NCBI GenBank assembly: GCA_028023455.1
Contig: JAQFVV010006208.1
Location: 5,374,963-5,438,962 of the forward strand
Direction: 5' to 3'
Source: Epiperipatus broadwayi
Lineage: Eukaryota; Onychophora; Udeonychophora; Euonychophora; Peripatidae
DNA length: 64,000 nucleotides
The position numbers were made by a program, and so were the translations under genes. Below the pieces are notes generated by a model. That model searched no databases. It saw nothing but the letters and a program-made list of their open reading frames with translations, and was not told the DNA's origin. Numbering within the stretch: the first letter of the stretch is position 1; each line of letters begins with the position of its first letter. Shown here piece by piece: positions 11,415 to 23,817 of the stretch.

Positions 11415-12270
11415 TAGTATTAAATAGAGGAATTGAACTTAGGATTTTCATTCTATATTCTCTACTCCATCTCAAACAACCACACACATAAAAAGGATAA
11501 ATGATCCCCAATATATATATATATATATTATGCAAAACCAGGACTAATCAGTTGGGCCGGATCATAATCTCCCACACATATATACAAACAGTATTTGGCT
11601 TATATTAAGATAGCAATTCATTAAACCTTACTGGACAGGTTTCAGTCTTCTCACCCTTCCAACAATTCAACCATCCATTTCATTGAAAAACCAACAATGC
11701 AATGCTCAAAGGACTTTGTGGATTTGATATTGTAATCACACTCATGTAGACATTATATCAATCTAAACCCTAATCAGACCATTACATATCTATTCATAAT
11801 AATAGGATTGTGATAGGCTAAACTTATAATGTAACCTACTTCCAAGGCTATATATAATTAATCTATTCAGTATACCACATGTTTACCATAGTAAATAGAG
11901 AGATTTGAACTAAGATTTTCAATCTATTATCATCCTCCACTCCATCTTAAACAACTGAAACACATGAACACACACATGTGAAAAAGATAAATGATATTCA
12001 GTATGTGTATTTTGTGCTGAACCAGCACTCATCAGTTGGGTTAGATCATAATTTCCCACATATATATACAGTCAGTGCTCGGCTTATATTAAGATAACAA
12101 TTTCTTAAACTTTAATGTGCAGGCTTCAATCTTCTCACACCTCTAACTATTCAACCATCCATTTCATTGGAAAACCAATGATGGGAGGCTCAAGCCCATG
12201 TAGACATTACATCAACCCAGCCCCTCATATTATCAGACCATTACATCTCCATTTATAGTAATATGAGAGT
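11415..12270 (-). repeat. Family B head-to-tail dimer
   Basis: Two reverse B units. Equivalent points (GAATTGAACTTAGGATTTTC near 11430, GATTTGAACTAAGATTTTC near 11900) are about 473 bases apart. The antisense hammerhead core reads ATCAGTTGGG in both. The core of the first unit is damaged (TAATCAG). Each unit continues into the CATTGGAAAACCAATGATGG and CATGTAGACATTA segments. Confidence 0.7.
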
Positions 12271-12759
12271 GATAAACTATTACATGATCACCATTCTTTA
12301 TACTTGCATAAGCTGATAACACAGAGGCAAAATTATTTTAACAACTTCCAAAAAGATAAAACTATTTCTTATTCAATAAATAGTAAGCCTACTGATGAAA
12401 GAAATATTTGTTAACAATATTTGTGAAAAACTGACTTCTATATAAAGAAATTGGAGATTCCTTGATTAGGAACAACAATTTGAAAAGTCCATATTTGAAT
12501 GAAATAAACTTCCTTCATGAATCTTTTTAATTATGTTTTTTGTTTTTTCCACAAGAGAGTGCCTGCTGCCAATAATTTTGACAGTTGTATTCATTTTGAT
12601 TTTGGAAATGTGGTGTTTGAAAATGAAAAAAAAACATTTCTCTAATCTTTTTTTACACATTTATTTTTTTATATAAAATATTTATGAAATATTAATTATT
12701 TCAGAAGAATAATTCATATATTAGTTGGAAATATTTACTGTTAATTAATTAAGATTTGA
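12271..12759. other. Intron sequence; short A-tag fragment
   Basis: 12262-12322 matches the 5' tag of family A (ACATGATCACCATTCTTTA). The rest is AT-rich intron with no gene seen. Confidence 0.45.
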
Positions 12760-13215
12760 AATACAGGCATTCTTATACCTGGAACTTAATTTCAATTCTT
12801 ACATATTAAGCCTGCATTCTGCCCATCCCTCTTCTAGGTATTTAAATGGCTACTGTTCTATACATGAGGAATCAGAGTGACTTGAGGTCAATATGGGCAT
12901 AACAACAATATTAGCATGGGATTTGGTATTCTATCATCAGATTTTCAATGGTATGGATGGCTGAAGAGTTGGAGGTTGGAGTACATTGAAGCCTGTCCAT
13001 TAAAGTATAAAGATTAGCTATCTTAATATAAACTGAGCACTGATTATATATATATGTGGGAGATGATAATCTGGACCAACTGATGAATGCAGGTTCAGCA
13101 AGAAATGTGTATATTGGTGTTTATTTATCTTTACTACATGTGTATCAGTAGTATGAGCTAGTGTGGATAGTTGAAGGTTGTTTGAAAGATCTGAGTTCAA
13201 ATTTCCTATATTTTA
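12760..13215 (+). repeat. Family B unit, near full length
   Basis: The longest single forward B unit: upstream segment with GAAATACAGGCATTC, CATGGGATTTGG and TTTTCAATGGTATGG, the conserved GCCTGTCCATTAAAGTAT, the hammerhead (13065-13124), and the tRNA-like tail ending in GAGTTCAAATTTCC. Confidence 0.7.
13065..13124 (+). ncRNA. Type I hammerhead ribozyme motif (family B)
   Basis: CTGATGA 13080-13086 and GAA 13102-13104, with stem II TGC/GCA. Inner stem I TTGGT 13114-13118 pairs with ACCAA 13075-13079. The outer stem pairs with one mismatch. Stem III is two pairs (AT/AT) before the cleavage-site A at 13113. Confidence 0.6.
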
Positions 13216-13261
13216 ATGAAGTAAATTAATATTAACCAAATTTCACTCTATAAATCTAATT

Positions 13262-13325
13262 TTACTGTCAGCTCATTTGATAAGGACCATTTGTGGGAAA
13301 AGTAAGGTTGTGAGTTCATGTTCTA
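13262..13325 (+). repeat. Possible tRNA-derived fragment
   Basis: Contains GTCAGCTCATTTGATAAGG and GTGAGTTCATGTTC, loosely like A and B boxes. Too diverged for a tRNA gene; it may be a SINE head remnant. Confidence 0.25.
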
Positions 13326-13330
13326 ATCAG

Positions 13331-13825
13331 GGATGAATTTTTTTTAATTGTTAAAAATTCAAAATGTAGACATCCTGACAGAAACACAGATGGGACAAGT
13401 TAATATACAAGCATTTAAGATTCACACAAACATATTTTTATATTCTGTCAAATGAATTTAAAAATAAATAATAAAAGTTTTAGTATTTTTTATAATAAAT
13501 ATATTAAAGAAAATAATGAAAAAGGAAAATGTTTTATAACAAAGGGAAACTGACAAATAAAATGATTATTATTTAAATTTATTTACAGTGGTTTTAATTA
13601 CAAACCCATTTATTCAAACTTTCATGTAAGAGTTTCTTTAATAAAATATTGTATTAATAAAATATTTATACCAAAAATAGGAATATTTATGTAATAAAAA
13701 AATTAGAAAATCCTTCTAGATACCATCAGTGCGAAATAGCTGCTATTCTCATAGTTTACATGTAAACACAAACACTATTATTATTTAAATTGCATTAAAG
13801 CATTATCGGTTGAATTGATGTGTTT
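13331..13825. other. AT-rich intron sequence
   Basis: Nothing recognised. Confidence 0.55.
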
Positions 13826-14044
13826 ATATATAACTGAATATTTGTGAATACAGTAACTAAATAATTAAAAAAATTTATCCACTTAGGAGTGCTTTCGATT
13901 ATTCCAGCAATCTGTATCAACTAAAGCTTTGAAATCTCAAAGCTTTAGTTGATATAGATTACTGGGATAATCGAAAGCGCTCCTAAGTGGATAAAATTTT
14001 TTAATTATTTAGTTACTGTATTTACAAATTTTCAGTTATATAAT
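13826..14044. repeat. Palindrome C1 (~219 bp)
   Basis: Near-perfect inverted repeat centred near 13935. Outer ends are ATATAACTGAA and its complement. The arms contain TTTATCCACTTAGGAGTGC and GCTTTCGATTATTCCAG. The centre is AAAGCTTTGA/TCAAAGCTTT with a 3-4-base spacer. It belongs to family C, marked by an AGTGCTTTCGA core, with relatives at 14102 and 42000. No reading frame. Confidence 0.85.
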
Positions 14045-14101
14045 TATGTATATTGCTTTAAAAATACAGACACCGAATCATAATATTATTACATATATAT
14101 A

Positions 14102-14270
14102 ATAAATGTGCTTATATGCAACTATAGAGAAGCTTGTTATTTCTATAAATTAAATATGGCTTAGTGCTTTCGAGAACTTATGAGAATGTCACAAGTTCTT
14201 GAAAGCACTAAGCCATATTTAACTTATAGAAATAATAAGCTTTTCTATAGTTGTGTATAAACACACTTAT
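14102..14270. repeat. Palindrome C2 (~169 bp)
   Basis: Second family C palindrome, 57 bases after C1. Arms run from ATAAATGTGCTTATATG to its mirror, through GGCTTAGTGCTTTCGAG. The loop lies between GAACTTATGAG and CACAAGTTC. The arms differ from C1 outside the shared core. Confidence 0.8.
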
Positions 14271-14572
14271 AACATTCCACAGAGAAGATGTATTAACAGA
14301 TAACATCATTGTGTATATATATATATATATTGTAACCTAAAGGTCCATCCAGATCGTAACAGGCATAATTAATGATATAACAAAACTGTTACGGTATAAT
14401 CCGGTTGCGGCCAGGGTGCACCATGAAGATCTATCGTAGTAGTACATAAAGGTACATTAAATTACCCAAGATAAATTGTGCGACTATTTAATTATTATTC
14501 TCACTAATTACTGTATCTTAAAAATCATACTTCAAAACGTTAATTTACAAAAATTAATTTACGTGAGACCTT

Positions 14573-15900
14573 ATGACCAACCATGAACTAGATGGTTTGA
14601 TCTCTAAAACTACTAAAGATTACTATTCCAGGATTAAATGCATGATCCACTACATTAATACCACCTATCACATGGTGAATATAGGTCACTTAACAAGACA
14701 GTAAAAGTTATAGTCAGCCTCATAACATAATTGGCTATAGCTCATATATACTTAGGATTTTAGTACAGAAATACCATGTAGAGTATTTGCTTTGCAATAA
14801 AAGGTAAGCATATAAACTCTAGGTTCTTTCATTGTTAATTTAAATGTCAAATTAAATCAATAGCAATGAGACTTATTGTAATATGTAAATCATAAATTAT
14901 AATATTAAAACATAGGTTCAATCATCATACTGGATAGCAACCTTATTTATTAATTTAGGTCCTAATATTATGAACACCAATAGAAGTAACAAATTTCTGG
15001 ATTCTATTCTAGAATTAACAAAAGCATTAAGATATTCTCTTATAATTTCAGTAAACCTTGTATGCAATATCAAAGGCAATAGGTGCTCTAATATATGATC
15101 TATTTAATATGGTGGATTTTCTGGTTCAATGTATGACAAATACCAACAGCACAGTTAGATTAAATTATACAATTAACATTTATTTATGACTCTATCAATA
15201 ATAAATAAATAATTGGTTAATGCAATGTTCACAAAAATTAGATAAAAAAATAAATAAAATAAAAGACCATCTCATATACTTGTTTCTATACATTGATAAT
15301 GTACATCAATTCCAAATAAACACAATATAAGATTTTCTCACAAATGGATTTGACTTCAGCCCTTATAGGAGAGATGATGAGTTCAAAGACCTAGTCAATA
15401 ACTTCTCCAATATGTCGATTTCAGAACCAATGCACCTATACTCCAGATTTATAATAATAACAATCATTGGTATTGATAAACTTGCAAAAGTTGGCCATGA
15501 GAAGGTAATGAATCAAAGAGATTTGATTCTCAAATCAACTTGAAATATCATTTTAATTGATATGGAATAAATTATGAAAATGATTAATCAGATGCCCTTT
15601 GAATGACTGATAATGTATGGAAACTCTGCCCAAACATTTTATACAACAAAGAATAATGATATCCCTATAGATGTATTCTTCCACCCTATGGAATAACAAA
15701 GAATTAAATGCCCTATAGGTTTTTTAACCATCATCAGAGCGACAAGCACAATTACAGACTTCTGTGGATTAACCACCAGCATAGGAACGAATATAAAGGA
15801 TATAGTAAAATGACAAATGATTACTCTGTCGATTAGCCCACCACCACAGAATAATATAAAGAATATAATAAATGGCAAACGATTATTCTGTGAATTAGAC
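14573..15900 (+). pseudogene. Decayed reading frame of unrecognised protein
   Basis: A trail of coding-like sequence in one direction. A 43-codon frame with ATG at 14573 (begins MTNHELDGLISK) shifts to a second frame (~14694-15045; pieces such as YWIATLFINLGPNIMN) and then to a third (15061 to ~15900). The third frame has far fewer stops than expected at this base composition, including a 70-codon open run with PYRRDDEFKDLVNNFSN. Stops and two frameshifts make it non-functional. I do not recognise the family; an old captured viral or transposon gene is possible but unproven. The surrounding 14.3-17.4 kb lacks the window's common repeats. Confidence 0.4.
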
Positions 15901-15950
15901 CACTAGTACAGAATAATACCATATAACATTATTAAATAGTGCTTACATTT
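15761..15950 (+). repeat. Diverged ~63-bp tandem repeat
   Basis: Three diverged copies begin TCTGTGGATTAACCACCA (15761), TCTGTCGATTAGCCCACC (15825) and TCTGTGAATTAGACCACT (15887), spaced 64 and 62 bases. It overlaps the end of the decayed reading frame. Confidence 0.55.
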
Positions 15951-17100
15951 ATTTTCCACATAAAAGGGATATAAAATTACCCTCATCAATAAAATTGCTA
16001 AATTAGGAGACACATGCAGTCTTACAAGCCTGGATTAAGACATGAAATGAAATAAGAATTTTAACATATGAAGCAACTGAAATAACGGCCAACTCTGCCT
16101 AGAACATGGGCAAAATAATAACACATAATAAATAATACGAGTGTAGGCACAAAACCCTTGAAAGACATACAAGACTAAGCAGTGTGATGTTGATGCACGT
16201 TATAGATTCATTAAATAATCATTAAACCTTTACCCATGTGCTGTTCCCTAATAATTGATTTTCTTCAATCTTTATATCATATGTTCAATTCAAATAATCT
16301 AAATTGATAAATAATTATTTTAGGCCCAATAGAATATATACGTGAACTTCATACACATATAGAATAATATATATGAATCAAAACAAAATATACACTATTT
16401 TAAATGACTACACTAAATTTAAATACATAATATTTCAAATATATTGAATATTCCCAATAAAATCAATAACATTTTCTTACTACCTAATGTACAACATATA
16501 AATTAAATAGTTTTTCAATCACAACATATAGAATTTTATGAGTTTGATTATACTTTCTTTCGTTTCCATCCATAATGAATATTCCATAATTAATTGAAAA
16601 GCTCCCTGAATACTCAGATATTTTTAAAAGATAAGACATCGTATAATTTTAATTAAAGTGTCATATCTGACCCTGCCTTCAGAAGTGGATACTATGTAAT
16701 GGGAGATCCCCTACCTTACTGGAAACATGCCGATTTAGTGCACGAACCCCAATGAAAGATTTAATCCCTTTGGATAGCAACTGGGTGCTAGCCAATCAGG
16801 TACGGAATCTGGAATAGTCCACAAAAGTTAATACTTCATTACTTATAGTTTAGGAGTTAGTCCAAAGTTAAAATATTTCGTTACTTTTAATTTATTTAAT
16901 CAGTGTCGAATACCAAGAATGATTGTCCAAGCAAATAATTATGACAGTTATAAAATAATTTTCTGGTTAGTTGTTATCTTCTCTCAGCAACTATATTATA
17001 ATTTTAATAATAAGATAACTCACATAGCGGGGATGTTATCTTTAATAGCAGTTCAAAGTAGGTCATAAACAATTCTTTATCGTCCAGACACTGGAACACA
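15951..17100. other. Intron sequence, part of repeat-poor island
   Basis: No recognised element. 16650-16830 is less AT-rich and has a 31-codon open stretch (VMGDPLPYWKHADLVHEP) that I cannot assign. Confidence 0.4.
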
Positions 17101-17285
17101 AAAGGTTAATATAGTATTTCACTCTGCACATATATAATATAATGAAACGTGTTAAAGTCATGAAAATAAAATTTTATATCCAAGGTTAATATAGTATTCC
17201 ACTCCACACATATATGGTATAATTGCATAATTGAAAATCATAAAAGTAAAATATATCCAAGATTAATATAGTCTGCAAACAAAGA
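17101..17285 (+). repeat. Short ~80-bp tandem repeat
   Basis: AGGTTAATATAGTATT starts at ~17103 and 17183 and a diverged third unit at ~17261, giving periods of 80 and 77 bases. Confidence 0.6.
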
Positions 17286-18445
17286 ATATTTTTAGGTAGA
17301 CTGACCTGAAAAATTGTTATTCTCATTGTTGCTGTTAATAATACGGACACATTTCAATTATCGACATTTTGGAAGATTATCAGCAGTTAGATTTTCGGTT
17401 AGAAGACTCAAACAGACTTGTTTAATTTTTAGCTCCTCATATTGTTATCAGCACATGATAATACCACAAATTTGAATTATGTAAGAAAAGTTTTAATTTA
17501 ACTTTTTTCTTTATCCTTAATTTTTTTTTTTTCTTAAAGAGCAGCTTTCATATTCCTTATATGTTTAACAGCAGAAAAAAATTTTCTCCTTTTTTATTTT
17601 ACTTTACATACTTGCTGTTACTATCACAGTTTTTTAAAACAAAAAAAAATCTCTGAACGTTCTCTCTCTCCATCCTCATATTTCTCCTCATTTACATATT
17701 TCTGTTAAATTAAAAAACTAGAGGAAAAAAATGCATTTATTATATTTTATTAACTAATTCAAGTTAAATTAACTAAATCATTTTAACCAAACTAAAGTTA
17801 TTTTTTTATTATTAGTCAAAGAGAAGAATAAATAATGATTATTATTATTTATCTTGCTAAATTTGACACAATATACTGTTGATCTTTGCAGGTTAAACAC
17901 AGCCTGTCTAACTCAGTGATCGGAAAAGGAGTAAAACTAATATATGAGAGAAAATAAATATATAATATGCAAAGCAAAAATGAACCTACCCAATCTCATC
18001 ATTAAGTCAGTTTGAATACAAATATTAAGTATATACAAAGTACTAACATGATAATCAAGTCACCTAGAAGATGATAGAGAAATTTTAAATCAGTTCCACC
18101 AAAACAAATTTGTACCCAAATATAAGGTTATAATATAAATAATAAAATGCAAATATAATATATAGAAATGTGGAAAATAATTTACAAAAATCAATTTTAA
18201 TGCTTAATAACTTAATACTTCTTAGTATTTGTTCTAAAATATTTTTTAAAAAAAAATTTCTTAAGTTGGAAGATAAGAAATAGTTCCAATATTCTATTGG
18301 AAAGCAAGAATCTTTTGATTTTACTTACTTCTTCACAATGATTTAAAAAGTAATTTCCATGTGAATTTTTATTTGAAGAACAAATTTAGAAAAATATTTT
18401 TGAAATATAAAATTACCAAGTTCACCACTTCTTTTATTTTGCTGT
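17286..18445. other. AT-rich intron sequence
   Basis: T- and A-rich tracts (17500-17720). No gene or recognised repeat. Confidence 0.55.
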
Positions 18446-18690
18446 AATATATAAATGTAATTTATCCACTGTACTTTGAACACTTTTTAGCAAAAACCTT
18501 TTATGTAAACCCACGCATACACAATCTGGCATTTCAACTGCCCTGCAGTGTTCTTCAAGAACCACTTTTAAAAGGAAAAGTGGCTTTGAAGAAGACTGCA
18601 GGACAGTCGAAACATAAAATTGGGTATGCTTATAACAATAAAAAGTTTTTGCTAAAAAGTGTTTAAAGTATATTGGATAAATTGCATTTA
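18446..18690. repeat. Palindrome with GACTGCAGGACAGTC module
   Basis: Inverted repeat centred near 18575. The right arm has TTGAAGAAGACTGCAGGACA and GTCGAAAC; the left arm is its mirror. A related module is at 41596-41630 (CTGATGATGACTGCAGGACA). GACTG/CAGTC followed by GAAAC resembles stem II plus core of a hammerhead, but stems I and III could not be formed convincingly. Confidence 0.6.
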
Positions 18691-19159
18691 TCACAAAACA
18701 CTTGATAATTCTCACAATGGTTCAGCAAATCAAATAAATTTGATTAAAGAAGTGAAAAAGAATTTAATTGATCAAATTCAGAAATCTAATAATTAGAACT
18801 TAGAAATCAACTTTATGCTTCCTTAATATTTCTGAGTCTCGGTCAAAATGTCAAACACTGTTAGCAATAGTTAAATTGAATTTTCCAGGTGCAAATGTAT
18901 ATTGGAAAAAAATCTGTCTTGGATTAGACCAAATTAATGATTTTATTAGCAATAACCCTGACATGACCTTTACGATGTATCCCAGAGGAACAATTTTATT
19001 AGGCTCTGATCAATAGACATCACCGTTGCATTAAAAACATTAAATCCAAGCATGAAAGCAATAAAAAAGAGACAAACTTCTAGTCATAATTTATTGCTAT
19101 TGTAAATGATAAACTTGAATTTTCATTAATTATAATTTGACTATCAAATTGCAGATAAT
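18691..19159. other. Intron sequence
   Basis: No gene or repeat recognised. Ends with the left copy of the 14-bp duplication flanking the next element. Confidence 0.5.
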
Positions 19160-19505
19160 GACATGGTCACCATTTCTTATGCTTGCTCATAACTGTTATT
19201 AAAATAGGCAAAACTCTCCGTACAGTAGTGCCACTCAGCGCATGCCAGAATAATCAATGGATGCCAGAAGGCTTGTGCATAAAATCCCTATCTAGTGCCA
19301 ACTCATCCAATATCCCCAGACTAGTTTCTAGCTTGTGGCTTTCATCAATGAGGAGCCTTGGATCTGAGAGCACTGCATCTAGATCTAAGTCTGGGTATAT
19401 TGGATGAGTAGATACTAGATAGGGATTTTATGCACCTTTCTGGCATTCATTGATTACTCTGGCTTGCACTGAGTAGCACCACTGCATGGATAGTTTTGCC
19501 TGTTT
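19160..19505 (+). mobile_element. Family A foldback with 14-bp duplication
   Basis: Begins with the A 5' tag (ACATGGTCACCATTTCTTATG). The antisense arm follows from GGCAAAACTCTCC, then the sense arm ending GTTTTGCCTGTTT. Flanked by AAATTGCAGATAAT (19146-19159) and AAATTACAGATAAT (19506-19519), 13 of 14 identical. The antisense arm retains a ribozyme copy with the first core base changed (TTGATGA). In the sense arm the core is deleted. Confidence 0.8.
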
Positions 19506-19519
19506 AAATTACAGATAAT

Positions 19520-20481
19520 AATAAAAAGAAAATATTAACAAAGTTAATTTAAAAGGAAAAAAACTTTTTTTTTTTAAAAAATAATAATATGAATTACTAT
19601 AATACATTAATAACATAAAAAAAAAAAAACACATAAATATTAAACTTTGGAGACCAAAAGTTTTATGCCTTTTTTATAATTAGTAATAAGTAAGAAACTC
19701 ATAGTATTGTAATAGGACAATTGTTTATCAGTCCTTGATTCAAATTTAGGCCAGGTAAAACTTACCTTTTTTTTTTAGTTCCAATTATGCTTAAAATTTT
19801 ACTGATAGGAATCCAGCTTATATTCCACCATTCAATATTGGTAAGTCAATGGGTATCTGGCTTTTTTCATCTAGAGGGTAAAACATGAATGGAAAAAAAC
19901 AGCAAACCCCTACTACCCATCAGTTAGCAGGCCTGATTGTTAATTTAATTATGTAAATCATTATACAAAAATGTCTATAGTTGGCATGAAATAAGTTAAT
20001 ATTACTATATAAATATATATTATAAGGCAGGAGATATTTATGTAACATATAAAAGAGCATATTCAAACTATGCGGATAATAAATGCCAGATAAAATAAAG
20101 ATAAAAAGAATGTAAAAAATTATTGTGATTACATTGCATTTACTGCTATGATTATGATAACAATACAAAAATATTGAAAGCATGCATAGCATATGAAATT
20201 AAACATTTTCTTAGTTAAGTTTTGTTTAATATAATAATTTCACACATATATTAATAAATCAAAGAGAAAAAATAAGTGTCTCTAGTCATATAATGACGTT
20301 TCTGAATTATAAGTTGTGTGCATATATCAAGAGATCTGATATTCTTACAAGCAAAAAATTTCTAGGTTTAATACAGTAATGATGTTTAGATAAAGAAAAG
20401 TTAGGCAACGTTTGCATGTTCATCATTTAAATGCCAGGCTGAAAGTAATGATATTTAGATATACTTTTTATAACTTGTCCA
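19520..20481. other. AT-rich intron sequence
   Basis: A/T tracts at 19560-19640. No gene or repeat recognised. Confidence 0.55.
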
Positions 20482-20496
20482 CTGATTGAAATTTTA

Positions 20497-21181
20497 AACC
20501 ACTAAAACATCACATGATCATTATTTTTTGTGCTTACATATAACTTAAAACAATAACAATTCTCTCCATACAGTAGTGCCACCCAGTGGAAGCCATAGTA
20601 ATCAATGGATGTTCGAAGTTTAAGCACCAAAATACCTATCTAGTTCCTATTCATTTATTATCCCCATGGCCTTCAGTCTGAGAGATCTAATGCAACTCTC
20701 CAGCAATCACTTTTTACTTTTTTAATTACCTATAATGCTATAAGTCTACAATGAAAACATTATAAAGTTTTAAGCCAATAAACATCACATGACCACCACT
20801 TGTTATGCTTGTGTATAACTTGTTAAAACAGGCAAAACTCACTATGCTCTAGCTTGTTGTGTGTGGCATTACGTATAGTGAGTTTTGTCTGTTTTAACAA
20901 CAATTATAATATTTCAATCCAAATACTTTCTTTTGGGCTTATAACTTCATAGTTAACTAAGAAGATAAAAGATAGCTGTTGGAGCATTGCATTAGATCCA
21001 AAGATCTAAGTGCAGTGCTCTCAATTCCAAGGCTCCTCACTGATGAAGGCTACAATCTAGAAACTAATCTGGGGATATTGGATGAGTAGGCATTAGTTTG
21101 ATTTTGATGCACAATTCTTTTAGCACCCATTGATTACTATGGTTGGCACTGGGTGACACTACTGTATGGAGAGAATTGTTC
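20497..21181 (+). mobile_element. Family A long foldback with nested copy
   Basis: 685-bp element: 5' tag, antisense arm (to ~20720), spacer, sense arm (from ~20950). Flanks are CTGATTGAAATTTTA (20482-20496) and CTGATTGGGATTTTA (21182-21196), 13 of 15 identical. A smaller A derivative (20768-20900: tag, then a 75-bp mini-palindrome) lies in the spacer. The sense arm has hammerhead CTGATGA at 21040-21046 and GAAAC at 21060, but stem III reads ACTAAT instead of ACTAGT, which should weaken it. Confidence 0.75.
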
Positions 21182-21196
21182 CTGATTGGGATTTTA

Positions 21197-21879
21197 TGGA
21201 TTGTTTTTTACACATAACATATAATTAAATGGAATAGATAAATGAATGCTACATCATTATGAAGTTTAATAAAAATTAAAAATAAATATAATTTTATGCT
21301 TAATTGTTCAGAGTTCAATCATCCAAATCTTAGATTGTACACAGCAGTTTCATTCAGTTGATCAAACTGAAATTTTTTCTACTTTAAATCAGATCAAAAT
21401 CAATTCCATGACTTTTTACTTCATTGTTGCACATTACCTGTGTTGATATGTTTTTCTGGGATAATAAAAAAAATTACTGTTTAGAAGAATTTAGGGATAT
21501 ATTTAAATGAGTTTATTTCTGTAAAATAATTAAGCATTGGAGTATATAACGATGTGTAAAAGTGATAGCAATAATGATAATAATTGTTATTATCATGATA
21601 TGGTCAGTTCACTTGAGAAGACATTAGATGTTTGTGCAGGAAAATTGTATGCTTAGAGTGACTATGGCATGCTTAGAGTGACTGGTCACTCAACGGATTG
21701 AGATTTTTTTATGTTCTCAACTGGAAGTAGTTATATGGTTTGCGATTTTGAGGTTATCAATCTATCATTGTGTTAATCCACACAATGGCAGTTTTAGATT
21801 GACAGAATAATATTGCAAAGTTTTGGATAATTATAATAACTATTTTAACTGAAACACATAGGCTTATTATATACCTGTG
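21197..21879. other. Intron sequence
   Basis: Contains a small duplicated segment (ATGCTTAGAGTGACT twice near 21650-21680). No gene or recognised repeat. Confidence 0.5.
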
Positions 21880-22235
21880 TCCAGATATGTAGTATATAGG
21901 GTATATGAGCACAGACTTTCACATGACCCACCACTCTCCACTCTATCTCATAACACTGATACACTTGAACACGTATGTTGAAAAGATAAATAATCACCAA
22001 TATACATATTTCATGCTAAACCAGCAATCATCAGTTGGTCCAGATTACCATCTCTACACTTATATGCTACAAGTGCTCAGATATATATTAAGATAGCCAA
22101 TCCTCATACTTTAATGGACAGGCTTCAATCTACTCCTCACTCCAACTCTTCAACCGTCCATCCAATTGAAAATCTGATGATGGAATGCTCAAAGGCCACC
22201 CTGAGGCTGAGATTCTTGTCACACCCATGTTGACT
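21880..22235 (-). repeat. Family B unit, reverse
   Basis: Complete reverse unit from the tRNA-like end (GGGTATATGAGCACAGAC) through the antisense ribozyme to TCATACTTTAATGGACAGGC and GAAAATCTGATGATGGAATG. Confidence 0.75.
21989..22050 (-). ncRNA. Type I hammerhead ribozyme motif (family B), minus strand
   Basis: On the minus strand: ACCAA, CTGATGA, stem II TGCT/AGCA with a GGTTT loop, GAA, stem III ATA/TAT, cleavage-site A, then TTGGT pairing with ACCAA and GATTAT pairing with GTAATC (one wobble). All core bases are intact. It is antisense to the host gene. Confidence 0.7.
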
Positions 22236-23817
22236 ATTTTAATAGTAATTAAGATAAAGCATTAGAAAGGTTATTATCTTATTGTGAATTGTTATATAAC
22301 TGACGATGAAGACAATAATATTACATGCTGGAAGAATAAATTCCCGTTTAAGCTTAATCTGTAATTATTATTTTTTCTTGATTAATGTAAAGGCTTAAAT
22401 AATAGTTTTTGCTTTTAAAAAATTGTCAAAGTCTTTGTTTGTATGTATTTACAGGCAAAATAATGACTTCTATTTTTTTTTCTTTTTAGATTAGATCTTT
22501 GTAATGTATAAATATATAAACTGCGCTAAAATGCACGAACACACAAAGCTGAAGACAAAGAAATCTTATTACTGTAGATTGATATAAATTAAATATAAGT
22601 ATCTATGCATGTGGTTAAGCGCTTTCGAGAGCCGAGAGCCATCTTCTTTAAACTTACTTATAATGTATATGACTTTCATTTTAATGTAATAGTGTTTTTT
22701 TTCTTCCATAAATTATTAAATGGTGAAAATATTGACCACAAATTTTAAAATTGAGAGACATTCCAGATGTACCTGTTCTATGGAAATGTCATGATTTTAT
22801 TTTAAATGGTTGTTTTAACAATTTTTTTTTTAAGAATTTAAAGTAAATTAAACAAAAGATTTTAATATTATATACCGAGACGGAAAGACTGTAATTTTTG
22901 TAATAGGTTTTTTAATTGGTTGGAACAACCCAACTTTTTTTTTGGTACCCTTCAGAAATGTACCCGGAGAGGTATTAATAAAGCTAAATTTAAATTTGTA
23001 AATATATCTTATATTTGGTATGTGAATTTGATGGTGTTACGGACAATTATATATAATAAAATTATTTACCCAGAGTTCCCTCTGAATAAAAAAATTCAAA
23101 GGGCACTCCAGTAAAGCTTTACAGACAACTATACATTCTCATGGATTTTTTATAAAAGATAGTAATTTAATAATGATTACAAATATTTATAAATTTTCAT
23201 ATTTTGTCTTGTAAATTGGATTATAAGGAACTATGTACCAATTTGATATGTTGCTGTGATCATTAAGCTTTATTAATCATTTTGTGTACATAACATTTGT
23301 GTACCTAGCTTTCAGAGGGCACTGCAGTAAAGCATTATGGACAAACATACATTCACATGGTTTTTATATATAGATCATTCAAAAATTTCTTATTTTTAGT
23401 TGAACGATTTATTTTTCTTACACTAGATGTAAACATGGAAACCTTACTTATGAATTCAATATGCATTTCCGTGATTGATAAGTTCAAACAATAACTATTT
23501 AGATTATATTTCTTAATTAATCTAAGTTAGTCAAGAAATAAAAGCTAACAATTAAATTATCACTACATCTAATAGCATTATTTAAATTAATAATTCTCAT
23601 ACACATTATCAAAATAAAAATATATAATTAAAAGGTTTCTAATGATTTTACAATTCATTTCAATGTTGCAACCTTTCTGACTTATTATCATTTTTTATTC
23701 AGTATAGAAATACGCTTTTTGTTATTTATTAAGCTTTTTTGTTATGTTAATATTACATTTTCTTGTAATAAAATGCTAATATTGTTTTGTTTTTTTTTGT
23801 AAAAAATAAAATTTTAG
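22236..23817. other. Intron before the FN3 exon
   Basis: AT-rich intron. 22608-22650 carries a family C core fragment (TTAAGCGCTTTCGAGAG). A ~63-bp direct repeat with GGGCACTCCAGTAAAGC (23095-23158) and GGGCACTGCAGTAAAGC (23310-23372) is separated by ~215 bp. The open frame at 22920-23114 is unrecognised and has no splice support. Confidence 0.5.

Noticed and set aside
15339-15900. Copia-type retrotransposon coding region
   Set aside because: A KQCDVDARYRFIK-like piece near 16180 recalled copia RNase H, but no catalytic motifs of reverse transcriptase or integrase could be found.
14336-17450. Mitochondrial DNA insertion
   Set aside because: Some stops are TGA, but several are TAA or TAG and no mitochondrial protein or rRNA was recognised.
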